From DASSNR01 sp036278935 (lineage in GTDB: Bacteria; Gemmatimonadota; Gemmatimonadetes; Gemmatimonadales; Gemmatimonadaceae): 64,000 bases of DNA. The position numbers were made by a program, and so were the translations under genes. The notes beneath the pieces are model-generated. The model worked only from the letters and a program-made list of their open reading frames with translations. It did not search any database and was not told the DNA's origin. This document shows, one piece after another, positions 17,557 through 27,344 of the stretch. Every line of letters starts with the position of its first letter. Positions within the stretch are counted from its first letter, which is position 1. Location: the NCBI GenBank assembly GCA_036278935.1, contig DASUKA010000057.1, forward strand, positions 23,085-87,084, given 5' to 3'.

Positions 17557-18258
17557 CTACTCCCCCGTGCGTTCGCCGGTGGCCAGTCGATGGCGGATCT
17601 CCTCCGGCAGGTCATCGAAGGCATCCGCGATCGACAGCTCTTCCATGGAGTACCGCGCCTCGGGATTGGCCATCAGCGCCTGCCGGAGTTGCTCCGAACG
17701 GCTGAAGCGGCCGCGCAGCGGGAAGTCCTTTCGAAGCGGGTGGCCCTCGCGATACTGCTCCCACATGAGGATGCGGCGCAGGTCGGGGTGCCCCCGGAAT
17801 CGGATGCCGAACATGTCGTAGCATTCGCGCTCGAGCCAATCGGCGCTCTTGTAGACCGGCCAGACGCTGTCCACCTCAAGCGGGCCGCCCTTTGCCAGCT
17901 CGACCTTGAGGCGCAGGAAGCGGCGGAACGGCAGCGAGCGCAGGTGCCAGACCACCTCAATAGGTGCCTCCACATCCCGGAACTCTACCGCGGTGACATC
18001 GGAGAGGTAGTCGTAGCGCTGCGAGGGATCGTCGTGTAGCCAGCGGACGATCTCCCCTTCCCGACCCGGTTCGACCACCACCGTCGTCTCGCCCCACACC
18101 ACGGCGACCCGGCGGATCGCATCGCCGAATTGCGCACGCAACGCGGCAGCCGATGGCGACACGGCTCCGTTCCGATACGGCACGGCCTTCGGGGTGACCG
18201 GCCTGGGTGCCGCGGGATCCGCGGAGCCCGTCATGACGGGCGTGAACGCGCCGCTCAC
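17557..18258 (-). CDS. nuoC: NADH-quinone oxidoreductase subunit C
   Basis: A 233-residue 30-kDa-type structural subunit of the Complex I peripheral arm. The signature KSADWLERECYDMFGIRFRG, followed by LRRILMWEQYREGHPLRKDFP, is typical. About 40 N-terminal residues are Pro/Ala-rich and probably disordered. It overlaps the nuoB stop by four bases. Confidence 0.94.
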   Translation of the reverse strand: MSGAFTPVMTGSADPAAPRPVTPKAVPYRNGAVSPSAAALRAQFGDAIRRVAVVWGETTVVVEPGREGEIVRWLHDDPSQRYDYLSDVTAVEFRDVEAPIEVVWHLRSLPFRRFLRLKVELAKGGPLEVDSVWPVYKSADWLERECYDMFGIRFRGHPDLRRILMWEQYREGHPLRKDFPLRGRFSRSEQLRQALMANPEARYSMEELSIADAFDDLPEEIRHRLATGERTGE

Positions 18259-18908
18259 AGCACCGACCGGGTTTGCTGCACCGAGTTGCCGAACGGCTCC
18301 GACAGCTCGTCGATCGCCTCGGCGGGGATGTAGAGTCCGCTGGTGGGGTCCGGTTCCATCTCGCGGCGCAGCGTGGTATCGGACATCCGTTCGCGCTTCA
18401 CCTTCTCCTGCAACATCATGATGCCATACAGCAGCCCTTCCGGGCGCGGCGGGCAGCCGGGCACGTACACATCCACCGGGATGATGGTGTCAATGCCCTG
18501 GACGACCGCGTAGTTGTCGAACATCCCGCCGGACGAGGCGCACGCGCCCATGGAGATGCACCACTTGGGCTGCGGCATCTGCTGCCAGATCCGCCTGAGG
18601 ACCGGGGCAAGCTTGAAGGGTACCCGGCCGGCGCAGATCAGCACGTCTGCCTGGCGAGGCGAGAAGCTCATCCGCTCCATGCCGAACCGAGCAAGGTCGA
18701 ACCGGCTGGCCGCCGTAGCCATGAACTCGATGGCACAGCAGGCAGTCCCGAAGGGCATGGGCCAGAGCGAGTTGGCTCGGCCCCAGTTGACCAGAAGATC
18801 GAGGCGGGTGGCGACCCAGCTTTCCTGGGATGCCGGATCGTACGTGGCAATCTGCTCCCCAGCCCGCGGTGGAGCGGTCAATCCCATTGCAGCGCTCCCT
18901 TCTTCCAC
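18255..18908 (-). CDS. nuoB: NADH-quinone oxidoreductase subunit B
   Basis: A 217-residue subunit holding cluster N2, the last iron-sulfur centre before quinone. The tandem cysteines are in FGTACCAIEFM near residue 53. The other ligands are in MGACASSGGMFDNY and VPGCPPRPEGLLYG. Two starts are possible: ATG at 18908, overlapping nuoA by 31 bases, or ATG at 18887, overlapping by 10 bases. The second is closer to usual spacing. Confidence 0.94.
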   Translation of the reverse strand: MEEGSAAMGLTAPPRAGEQIATYDPASQESWVATRLDLLVNWGRANSLWPMPFGTACCAIEFMATAASRFDLARFGMERMSFSPRQADVLICAGRVPFKLAPVLRRIWQQMPQPKWCISMGACASSGGMFDNYAVVQGIDTIIPVDVYVPGCPPRPEGLLYGIMMLQEKVKRERMSDTTLRREMEPDPTSGLYIPAEAIDELSEPFGNSVQQTRSVL

Positions 18909-19285
18909 ACGTAGATGAATCCAACGAGCAGGATGGCGATGAACACCAGCATCTCACCCAGCCCGAAGAACGACACGTGGGAAGCCGGGCAGGCTCCATT
19001 CGCCAACGGGACGTTGCACGACAGTTGGTGGTAGTAGGTGCCCCAGGGGATCATGAACACCGTTTCAATGTCGAAGACGATGAAGAGCATGGCCACCATG
19101 TAGAACTTCACCGAGAAGCGCTCGTGCGCCGTCCCGACAGGGGGAATGCCCGATTCGTACGGGGTTTGTTTGACCGGTGTAGGGCGGGGTCGCAGGGTAA
19201 AATGGGACACCGCCAGCATCATGATCGCGTTGGCGACCACGAACGCAACAAGCATGAGAATCGGAAGATATGCGCGAACGTCCAT
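18878..19285 (-). CDS. nuoA: NADH-quinone oxidoreductase subunit A
   Basis: A 135-residue, three-helix subunit of Complex I and first gene of the nuo operon. The motif YESGIPPVGTAHERFSVKFY, containing the family's usual P-Y-E-S-G element, and LFIVFDIETVFMIPW are present. The loop between helices 2 and 3 has an insertion with two cysteines (near residues 90 and 99) not usual for the family. A well-formed promoter lies about 45 bases upstream. Confidence 0.94.
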   Translation of the reverse strand: MDVRAYLPILMLVAFVVANAIMMLAVSHFTLRPRPTPVKQTPYESGIPPVGTAHERFSVKFYMVAMLFIVFDIETVFMIPWGTYYHQLSCNVPLANGACPASHVSFFGLGEMLVFIAILLVGFIYVWKKGALQWD

Positions 19286-19330
19286 CTCGCTCCCGACTTC
19301 GTGAAAAATTTCACTATCCCGAGCACGGGA

Positions 19331-19359
19331 AACTTATCGTGCGGTTTTGGTGATGGCAA
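19331..19359 (-). promoter_or_regulatory. nuo operon promoter
   Basis: Read on the minus strand, -35 TTGCCA (19354-19359), a 17-base spacer and -10 TAAGTT (19331-19336). The predicted start is near 19324, giving a leader of about 39 bases. Immediately downstream is an inverted repeat TCCCG-AGCA-CGGGA (19317-19330), and in the leader another, GTGAAA-AA-TTTCAC (19301-19314). Either could bind a regulator or fold in RNA. Confidence 0.7.
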
Positions 19360-19423
19360 CGTAGCGCCGGCCCCGCTGCACGCATACATTCCGGGCGCCG
19401 CATTTCCCTCCAGCCCCCACTTC

Positions 19424-19978
19424 ATGTCCGTCAAGTCCGACCGCTGGATCCGGCGGATGGCGACCGAGCAACGGATGATCGAGCCGTTCGAGGATCGCCA
19501 GGTCCGCCAGGGCGTCATCTCCTATGGCGTCAGCTCGTACGGCTACGACATGCGCGTCGCCCGGGAGTTCAGGATCTTCACGAATGTCCTCAACTCCGTC
19601 GTCGATCCCAAGTGCTTCGACCCGAACTCTTTTGTGGAGTTCACCGGCGATGTCTGCATCGTTCCCCCTAACTCGTTCGCCCTCGCGCGCTCGGTGGAGT
19701 ACTTCCGGATCCCGCGGAATGTCATCACGATCACCGTCGGCAAGTCCACCTACGCCCGGTGCGGCATCATCACGAACGTCACGCCGTTCGAGCCGGAATG
19801 GGAGGGCTTTGTGACGCTCGAGATCTCGAACACCACCCCGCTCCCCGCCCGCATCTACGCGAACGAAGGGATTGCCCAGGTGCTCTTCCTGGAAGGCGAC
19901 GAAGAGCCTGAGGTCTCGTACCGCGACCGGAAGGGGAAGTACCAGGGACAGCAGGGGGTGACGTTACCCAAGCTCTAG
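19424..19978 (+). CDS. dcd: dCTP deaminase
   Basis: A 184-residue trimeric enzyme of the dCTP deaminase/dUTPase fold that converts dCTP to dUTP, feeding thymidylate synthesis. Family features are SDRWIRRMA at the N-terminus, GVISYGVSSYGYDMR near residue 30, VGKSTYARCGI, and TPFEPEWEGFVTLEISNTT with the catalytic Glu region. The ATG at 19424 gives a standard-length protein; the open frame extends far upstream into nuoA antisense DNA without support. It is the only plus-strand gene between the nuo and mdh-sdh blocks and is followed by a long hairpin. Confidence 0.95.
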   Translation: MSVKSDRWIRRMATEQRMIEPFEDRQVRQGVISYGVSSYGYDMRVAREFRIFTNVLNSVVDPKCFDPNSFVEFTGDVCIVPPNSFALARSVEYFRIPRNVITITVGKSTYARCGIITNVTPFEPEWEGFVTLEISNTTPLPARIYANEGIAQVLFLEGDEEPEVSYRDRKGKYQGQQGVTLPKL

Positions 19979-19987
19979 TCTGGTTCT

Positions 19988-20051
19988 CGCTCTGCTGGAT
20001 GCACGCGTGGCCCCCGATACCCTGGGGGCCACGCGTGCATCCAGCAGAGCG
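19988..20051. terminator. perfect 28-bp hairpin between convergent genes
   Basis: Left arm 19988-20015 and right arm 20024-20051 are exact reverse complements around an eight-base loop (GATACCCT). The arms begin CGCTCTGCTGGATG and contain ACGCGTGGCC. It lies ten bases after the dcd stop and 24 bases from the end of the convergent lipoprotein gene, so it is placed to terminate both. There is no U-run on either side, and 28 perfectly paired bases is long for an intrinsic terminator. Confidence 0.65.
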
Positions 20052-20075
20052 TACCTGATGCGGCGTGCCGGGATG

Positions 20076-20504
20076 CTACTGGCTCGTACCCCGCATCATG
20101 GTGGTGTCGAACAGGCTCGTGTCGACCATGCTGGTGTCCACCCGGGTCGTATCCACGGTCGTGGTGTCGACTGTGGTGGTGTCCACCGTCGTGGTATCCA
20201 TCGTGGTGGTATCCACGGTGCTCGTGTCCATCTTGGTGGTGTCACGATACAGGGTATCGCGCATCATCGTGGTGTCACGATTCAGCGTATCCTGCATCGT
20301 GCTCGTATCACGCATTGTGCTCGTATCGCGGTAGAGCGTGGTATCACGATTCAGCGTCGTGTCCGTCCGCATCGTGGTATCCTGCATCACCGTCGTATCA
20401 GTCGTCGGCACAACTTCGCCCGGAGACTCATTCGGCTGATTGTGGTGGCACGCGGCTATCGCCACCACCACACCGGCGAGCACCGCAACGCGTTGTAACT
20501 GCAT
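20076..20504 (-). CDS. lipoprotein made of Asp-Thr repeats
   Basis: A 142-residue predicted lipoprotein of unknown function. The signal is MQLQRVAVLAGVVVAIAAC, with lipobox I-A-A-C at residue 19. Almost everything after residue 32 is a repeat. First come units near six residues (DTTVMQ, DTTMRT, DTTLNR, DTTLYR, DTSTMR), then units of five (DTSTV, DTTTM and DTTTV three times). The ATG at 20504 has a strong GGGAGG ribosome site; an upstream ATG at 20546 would bury the signal. The 15-base periodicity means unit gain or loss keeps the frame. No recognisable domain; a surface spacer or adhesin-like role is only a guess. Confidence 0.75.
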   Translation of the reverse strand: MQLQRVAVLAGVVVAIAACHHNQPNESPGEVVPTTDTTVMQDTTMRTDTTLNRDTTLYRDTSTMRDTSTMQDTLNRDTTMMRDTLYRDTTKMDTSTVDTTTMDTTTVDTTTVDTTTVDTTRVDTSMVDTSLFDTTMMRGTSQ

Positions 20505-20670
20505 CCTGACCTCCCGTAGGGTATTTGAACCGGGGGACGGTAGCATATTCCGTGCACCGCGAGAGCGTCTGTGCGGGATATCCGAGACATCGAGTGTACG
20601 GTATCATGCCCCGGGGCGCGAGCGCGACAACGATCACGTGGATTATGTGATATGTCGCACAGAGACCGCA

Positions 20671-20916
20671 TCAGCGCCCCAGTCCCAGTCCCAGTCCGTA
20701 GGCGACGAGTACGAGAATGACCAGCACCGCTACGATCCACCAGACCAGTGCAACGCCTCCGCCGGCGCTTACGCGCGCCGTGGAGTGACCGCGCACCGGC
20801 GCTTCCGGCTCCGTTTCATGGCCCGCTACATCGGGTGTCCCCGGAACGGCGTCCGCCCCACCCAGGCTCGTCTCGCGATCTTGAAAGCTGTTCGGACCCT
20901 GGCTGCGCTCGGGCAT
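20671..20916 (-). CDS. small single-pass membrane protein
   Basis: An 81-residue protein I do not recognise. Residues 1-50 are polar (begins MPERSQGPNSF) and the last 30 are one hydrophobic helix, VALVWWIVAVLVILVLVAYG, followed by a Gly-Leu repeat. The ATG at 20916 has a GAGAGGAG ribosome site eight bases upstream. It lies after the sdhB terminator hairpin on the same strand, so it may have its own promoter. It could be a small tail-anchored or C-tail membrane protein. Confidence 0.6.
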   Translation of the reverse strand: MPERSQGPNSFQDRETSLGGADAVPGTPDVAGHETEPEAPVRGHSTARVSAGGGVALVWWIVAVLVILVLVAYGLGLGLGR

Positions 20917-20960
20917 CTCATACTCCTCTCGACAGACTCCACGGGGTGCATGTGCAGCAA

Positions 20961-20986
20961 ACGGGCCACGATTGCTCGTGGCCCGT
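20961..20986 (-). terminator. terminator after sdhB
   Basis: Arms ACGGGCCACGA and TCGTGGCCCGT pair perfectly (11 bp) around loop TTGC, 35 bases after the sdhB stop. On the minus strand it is followed only by a short TTTGC, so termination may be partial. Just before it, ATTGTCAGT occurs twice in a row after the sdhB stop. Confidence 0.6.
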
Positions 20987-21020
20987 GCGTGGTAACGCCG
21001 CTTGATTGTCAGTTTAATTG

Positions 21021-21853
21021 TCAGTGTTCGCTGTGGTCCGCAGGACGTCGAGCGCTCGCCTTCAGATAATCGCTGTTCATGCGCGCGATCGTGTCGATGC
21101 TGATCTCCTTGGGACACGCGGCCTGACATTCGCCATGAAACGTGCAGCTGCCGAATCCCTCACTGTCCATGCGGTCCACCATGGCGAGGACCCGGCGGTC
21201 GCGCTCCGGTTGTCCCTGCGGCAACAGCCCCAGATGCGTGATCTTGGCGCCCGTGAACAGCGACGCGGATCCATTGGGGCACGCGGCCACGCAGGCACCG
21301 CACCCGATGCAGGCCGCCGCATCCATGGCCATGTCCGCCGCCGTCTTGGACACCAGGATGCTATTGGCATCCTGTGGTCCGCCCGGGGGAGCGGTGATGA
21401 AGCCGCCCACCTGAATGATGCGGTCCAGCGCGCTGCGATCGACCACCAGATCCTTCACGACGGGGAACGCGCGCGCGCGCCATGGCTCGATGTAGATCGT
21501 GTCGCCATCGCGAAAGGTGCGCATGTGCAGCTGGCAAGTCGCCGTCCCCTTGAGCGGCCCGTGCGCCACGCCGTTGATCATGAGACTGCACATGCCGCAG
21601 ATCCCTTCGCGGCAGTCGCTATCGAAAGCGATCGGTTCCTGCCCGCCAGCCATGAGCTCTTCGTTCACGACGTCGAGCATCTCGAGGAACGACATGTCGG
21701 GGCTTACGTCCTTCGCGTCATAGCGCACCATGCGCCCGGGTTCGCGGGGACCGGCCTGGCGCCAGACATAGAGCGTCAGATGCATGCCCCGCGCGACCGC
21801 GCCGCGTTCCGAGCCAGCGTGCAGGGCGGCGGGCTCCGCTACCGTCTGGTTGA

Positions 21854-21857
<4 letters not shown>
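21021..21857 (-). CDS. sdhB: succinate dehydrogenase iron-sulfur subunit
   Basis: A 278-residue electron-transfer subunit of succinate:quinone oxidoreductase. The [2Fe-2S] ligands are C82, C87, C90 and C108. The [4Fe-4S] and [3Fe-4S] ligands are in CIGCGACVAACP (C183, C186, C189, C193) and in C238, C244 and C248. It passes electrons from SdhA FAD to the membrane anchor. The ATG overlaps the sdhA stop by four bases. Last gene of the mdh-sdhCAB operon. Confidence 0.95.
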
Positions 21858-23769
<1,912 letters not shown>

Positions 23770-23773
<4 letters not shown>

Positions 23774-24513
23774 CGCACCCAGCCGAAGAAGATGGCAAGC
23801 GGCACCAGCGTGAAGCCCGCCCATACCACCACGGCAATCAGCGTCGCGATGGGCCGATGGAATGGGTCAGAGGCGGGCTGGTTGAGCCCCAGCGTGCGCG
23901 TGGAGCTCCAGGCGCCGTGAAAGATGTGTAGTCCGAGGGCGATCATCGCGAGCACATAAATCAGCGTCACCCACCAGATAGTGAAGCTTCCAACGAGGTT
24001 GCCGTAGACGTCGCCCGGGACGAAGCGCTCGGGATGGATCGTTCCGGTCGTGATGTGCAGAATGTGAAAGATCACGAAGAGCAGAATCGCCAGCCCGCCC
24101 CACCGCATGGTGCTGGACGCAATGGTCGCCGCCTGTCGCTGCTTGCGCGCGTAGGGCACCGGGCGAGCGGCCAGGTCCATCTGTGTGAGCTGGACGGCTG
24201 CGACGATGTGCAGGACGACCGATACCAGCAGGATGATCCGCACCAGCCAGAGCAGCTCCCCGATGGTGTGATGCAGGAACGCCGAGTAGGCGTTGAGGCG
24301 TACCGCGCTCTCGAAGATCTGCAGGTTCCCGATCATGTGCACGATCACGAACGCGATCATGATCCAGCCGGTCGCGGCCATGACGATCTTCTTGCCGATG
24401 GTCGAACCCCAGAACGCGCGCCCGCGGCCCACGACCGTGCGCCGACGCGGCGGCGCCGCGACGGGCCGGCTCGCGGGCGGACTCGAGAGCGCGCTGCCCC
24501 CGCCGGAACTCAT
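23770..24513 (-). CDS. sdhC: succinate dehydrogenase cytochrome b558-type anchor
   Basis: A 247-residue single-polypeptide membrane anchor with five predicted helices, of the b558 family rather than the two-protein SdhC/SdhD type. The first helix KKIVMAATGWIMIAFVIVHM and later helices carry the histidines expected for haem binding (FVIVHMIGN, VVLHIVAAVQL, FHILHITTG). About 40 N-terminal residues are Ser/Pro/Arg-rich. The ATG at 24513 overlaps the mdh stop as TGATG. No sdhD is present, which agrees with the fused-anchor type. Confidence 0.9.
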
Positions 24514-25439
24514 AGCCGCACCGACTGCATCGGCCCCCGCACCGCCTCCGCGCTCCTGGCGAGCGCATCGCGCTCGGCGGTCGTGAGCTCGACCTCGATA
24601 ATCCGCTCGAGCCCGGCACGGCCGAGCTGGCAGGGCACGCCGAGAAAGAGTCCGGACTGTCCGTACTCGCCCTGGAGCCAGGCCGCGCAAGGGAGCACCC
24701 GGTGCTGGTCACGCACGATCGCCTCGCACATCTGCACCACCGCCGCCGACGGCGCATAGTACGCCGAACCGCTCTTGAGATACTTCACGATCTCCGCCCC
24801 TCCCGTGCGCGTGCGCTGCACGATCGCGTCGAGCTTGTCCTGGGCGAGGAGCTGCGTGATGGGAATCCCGCTGACCGTCGTGTAGGAAATGAGCGGCACC
24901 ATGGTGTCGCCGTGCCCGCCGAGGACCATTGCCTGGATGTCCTTGACCGACACGCCGAGTGCCTCCGCAATGAAGGACCGGTAGCGCGCCGAGTCCAGCA
25001 CGCCCGCCATCCCGAGCACGCGCTCGCGCGGGAAGCCGGTGACCTGCAGCGCCACATACGACATCACGTCTAGGGGATTGGACACCATGAGAATGACGGC
25101 GTTGGGCGATGTGCGCGCGATCTCCGCGGACACCTGCTTGACGATCCCGGCATTGGTGGCGAGCAGATCGTCGCGCGACATCCCCGGCTTTCGCGCGATG
25201 CCGGCCGTGATCACGACCACGTCGGACTCGGCGGTCTCCTTGTAGCCGTTGGTGCCGACGAGCCGCGTGTCGAACCCTTCGATTGGCGCCGACTCCCACT
25301 GGTCCAGGGCCTTGCCCTGCGGAATTCCCTCCGCCACGTCGACCATGACGACCTCACGCGCCAGTTCCTTCTCCGCGAGCCGCTGCGCCGTGGTCGCACC
25401 GACGTTCCCCGCTCCAATTACGCTGATTTTCTTGAGCAT
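24510..25439 (-). CDS. mdh: malate dehydrogenase, lactate dehydrogenase-like
   Basis: A 309-residue NAD-dependent enzyme of the LDH/MDH superfamily converting malate to oxaloacetate. Features are the Rossmann loop VIGAGNVGATTA at residue 6, substrate-binding arginines in the GIARKPGMSRDDLL segment, VSNPLDVM and the catalytic GGHGDTMVPL. The Arg in the mobile loop at the position where lactate dehydrogenase has Gln supports malate use. The ATG at 25439 has a promoter 41 bases upstream. First gene of mdh-sdhCAB, linking two consecutive TCA-cycle steps. Confidence 0.93.
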   Translation of the reverse strand: MLKKISVIGAGNVGATTAQRLAEKELAREVVMVDVAEGIPQGKALDQWESAPIEGFDTRLVGTNGYKETAESDVVVITAGIARKPGMSRDDLLATNAGIVKQVSAEIARTSPNAVILMVSNPLDVMSYVALQVTGFPRERVLGMAGVLDSARYRSFIAEALGVSVKDIQAMVLGGHGDTMVPLISYTTVSGIPITQLLAQDKLDAIVQRTRTGGAEIVKYLKSGSAYYAPSAAVVQMCEAIVRDQHRVLPCAAWLQGEYGQSGLFLGVPCQLGRAGLERIIEVELTTAERDALARSAEAVRGPMQSVRL

Positions 25440-25479
25440 TCCCGTTCGATTCCGATGAAAAAATGACAATCGCCGCCCA

Positions 25480-25508
25480 AAAGTATCCGGCGGCGAAAAG
25501 AGGTGCAA
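25480..25508 (-). promoter_or_regulatory. mdh-sdhCAB promoter
   Basis: Minus strand: -35 TTGCAC (25503-25508), 17-base spacer, -10 TACTTT followed by TG (25480-25485), which is an exact match to the TAnnTTTG form of Bacteroidetes promoters. The leader to mdh would be about 34 bases. Confidence 0.65.
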
Positions 25509-25575
25509 CCAAAGATGGCGTGGTGCCACATCACGCGGTCGACCGCGCGCGGATCGTCCTCCTGGTGCCGATGCG

Positions 25576-26574
25576 TCACCCGCCAACCTGCGACAGCGCG
25601 CGCAAACCGCCTACCTGCATCTGCAGCAGATGATGCTCCTTGGGCTTCTCCGACAGCGCCTTCACGTACAGCGGGATCAGATCCTCCCCCGCCCGCAGGG
25701 GGTCGCGCAAGTTCACTTCATGGTCCCCGAACAGGCAGGTCCTGAGTCGTCCGTCGGCCGTGAGCCGCACGCGATTGCAGGAGCCACAGTAGGTATGCGT
25801 CATCGGCGTGATGAGGCCCACGGAGCCCGATGCGCCCGGGAAGCGATAGTAGACGGCCGGCCCGTTGCCGCGCGGCGGCCCCTCCGTTGCTTCCAGCGCG
25901 CCGAGGCGCGACAGCCGATCGAGAATCTCATCGCTCGGAACGACGTGCTCCCATGTGAGCGAGCGCATCTCCCCCACCGGCATGAGCTCGATGAACCGCA
26001 CGTGCCACGCGTGCTCGACGGTGAGGCGCGCGAAATCCTCGATCTCATCGTCGTTGATGCCGCGCATGACCACCATGTTGATCTTGATCGGGGCAATCCC
26101 CGCACGCTCGGCAGCGCATGCCGCTTCGATGGGGCTGAACTCCATCTTGCGCCGCGCGATGGTGTGGATGCGGTCCGCACGCAAGCTGTCCGCGCTCATG
26201 TTCACGCGGTCCAGCCCCGCTGCGCGCAGGGACTCGGCGAGCGCCGGAAGGCGTACCCCGTTCGTGGAGAGCGCGATGTCCTCGATTTCCGGAACCGCGC
26301 GCAGCATGGCAACGAGCGTCACGAGATCGGGGCGAATCGTCGGCTCGCCGCCAGTAATGCGCAGCCGCCGCAAGCCTAGCGGCGCAAGCTGCTGCACGAT
26401 GGCGGTGATCTCCTCGAACGAGAGGATGTCCCGCTTGGGAAGCCACTCCAGCCCCTCCAGCGGCATACAGTACAGGCACCGGAAGTTGCAGCGATCGGTG
26501 ACCGAGATGCGCAGATACTCAATCGTCCGCCCGAACTGATCCCGGAGCGTGGTCGTGCCCGTTGATGCGGTCAT
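25576..26574 (-). CDS. moaA: GTP 3',8-cyclase
   Basis: A 332-residue radical SAM enzyme starting molybdenum cofactor synthesis from GTP. The N-terminal cluster motif is CNFRCLYC (C29, C33, C36). The SAM-binding TGGEPTIR follows, and the C-terminal second cluster motif CGSCNRVRLTADGRLRTC is complete. The usual C-terminal double Gly is present (QVGG). It overlaps the moaE stop by four bases and is third in moaD-moaE-moaA. Confidence 0.95.
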   Translation of the reverse strand: MTASTGTTTLRDQFGRTIEYLRISVTDRCNFRCLYCMPLEGLEWLPKRDILSFEEITAIVQQLAPLGLRRLRITGGEPTIRPDLVTLVAMLRAVPEIEDIALSTNGVRLPALAESLRAAGLDRVNMSADSLRADRIHTIARRKMEFSPIEAACAAERAGIAPIKINMVVMRGINDDEIEDFARLTVEHAWHVRFIELMPVGEMRSLTWEHVVPSDEILDRLSRLGALEATEGPPRGNGPAVYYRFPGASGSVGLITPMTHTYCGSCNRVRLTADGRLRTCLFGDHEVNLRDPLRAGEDLIPLYVKALSEKPKEHHLLQMQVGGLRALSQVGG

Positions 26575-27008
26575 GATGACATCACCGATGGTTGAGCGGT
26601 CGGATCAACCCATTCGCGCGTCCCGTCCACGTAGGCCTCACGCTTCCAGATCGGCACGCGGCGCTTCAGCTCCTCAATTACGTAGCGCGAGGCATCGTAC
26701 CCGGCCGCACGGTGCGAGTGCGCCACGGCAATCGCCACACTGACCTCGCCAAGGGCGAGCGCGCCGAGACGGTGCTCGACGACGATGTCTCGCGTGCCGA
26801 ACCGCTCGGCGGCTTCCTGGGCAATCGCGGCCAATTCGCGTTCGGCCATCTCGCGGTACGCGCTGTACTCGATCCCCGTCACCGCGCGTCCGTCGTTCAC
26901 GTTCCGCACCGTGCCGAGAAAGAGGATGGCGGCGCCGTTCCGCGCATCCGCCACTTCGGCGAGGAGAACCGCGGGGTCGATCGGCCGATCCACGATGGTT
27001 GTGCGCAC
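26571..27008 (-). CDS. moaE: molybdopterin synthase catalytic subunit
   Basis: A 145-residue large subunit of molybdopterin synthase that transfers sulfur from MoaD thiocarboxylate to cyclic pyranopterin. Features are AAILFLGTVRNVNDGRAV, the HRLGALALGEVSVAIAV segment, and PIWKREAYVDG with the catalytic Lys. I chose GTG at 27008 because GGAGG lies six bases upstream and the moaD stop is one base before. An ATG farther up at 27080 would run through moaD. Confidence 0.93.
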   Translation of the reverse strand: MRTTIVDRPIDPAVLLAEVADARNGAAILFLGTVRNVNDGRAVTGIEYSAYREMAERELAAIAQEAAERFGTRDIVVEHRLGALALGEVSVAIAVAHSHRAAGYDASRYVIEELKRRVPIWKREAYVDGTREWVDPTAQPSVMSS

Positions 27009-27009
27009 C

Positions 27010-27252
27010 TCACCCTCCAGCCACAGGGGGGATGACCGCCAGCTCGTCGCCATGCACCAGGATCGCGTCATCACGCGCATATGCCTGGTTGACGGCCACC
27101 AGCGGCGCCGGCGGCAGGAGCCCTCCGCCGGGAAGCGCCCGGAGCTGCGCCAGCGCCTCGCGCACGGTGGCCCCTGCGGGCAGGGCCAACTCCACCCGGT
27201 CGCGGTTCAGCACATCCGCATAGGAGGCGAAGAGCAGCGCCGTGACTGTCAT
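27010..27252 (-). CDS. moaD: molybdopterin synthase sulfur carrier subunit
   Basis: An 80-residue ubiquitin-like sulfur carrier ending in the required Gly-Gly (VAGG), which is adenylated and thiocarboxylated. Middle features are DELAVIPPVAGG and VAVNQAYA. First gene of moaD-moaE-moaA. A TAGATT element lies a few bases upstream, but no convincing -35 is present. Confidence 0.9.
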   Translation of the reverse strand: MTVTALLFASYADVLNRDRVELALPAGATVREALAQLRALPGGGLLPPAPLVAVNQAYARDDAILVHGDELAVIPPVAGG

Positions 27253-27344
27253 GCCCTACAATCTAACGAGGGTTGCCACAGCTGCTCCACGGGAGCGCGC
27301 CAGTGGCGCTGTACAGCCGCGGTCGTCCGCATTAGCATGCTGGC

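Noticed and set aside
27253..27344. Divergent promoters or a riboswitch between moaD and the BtuF-type gene
   Set aside because: Only an isolated TAGATT on the moaD side; no -35 of the TTG type, and no cobalamin or Moco riboswitch core that I could recognise in 92 bases.
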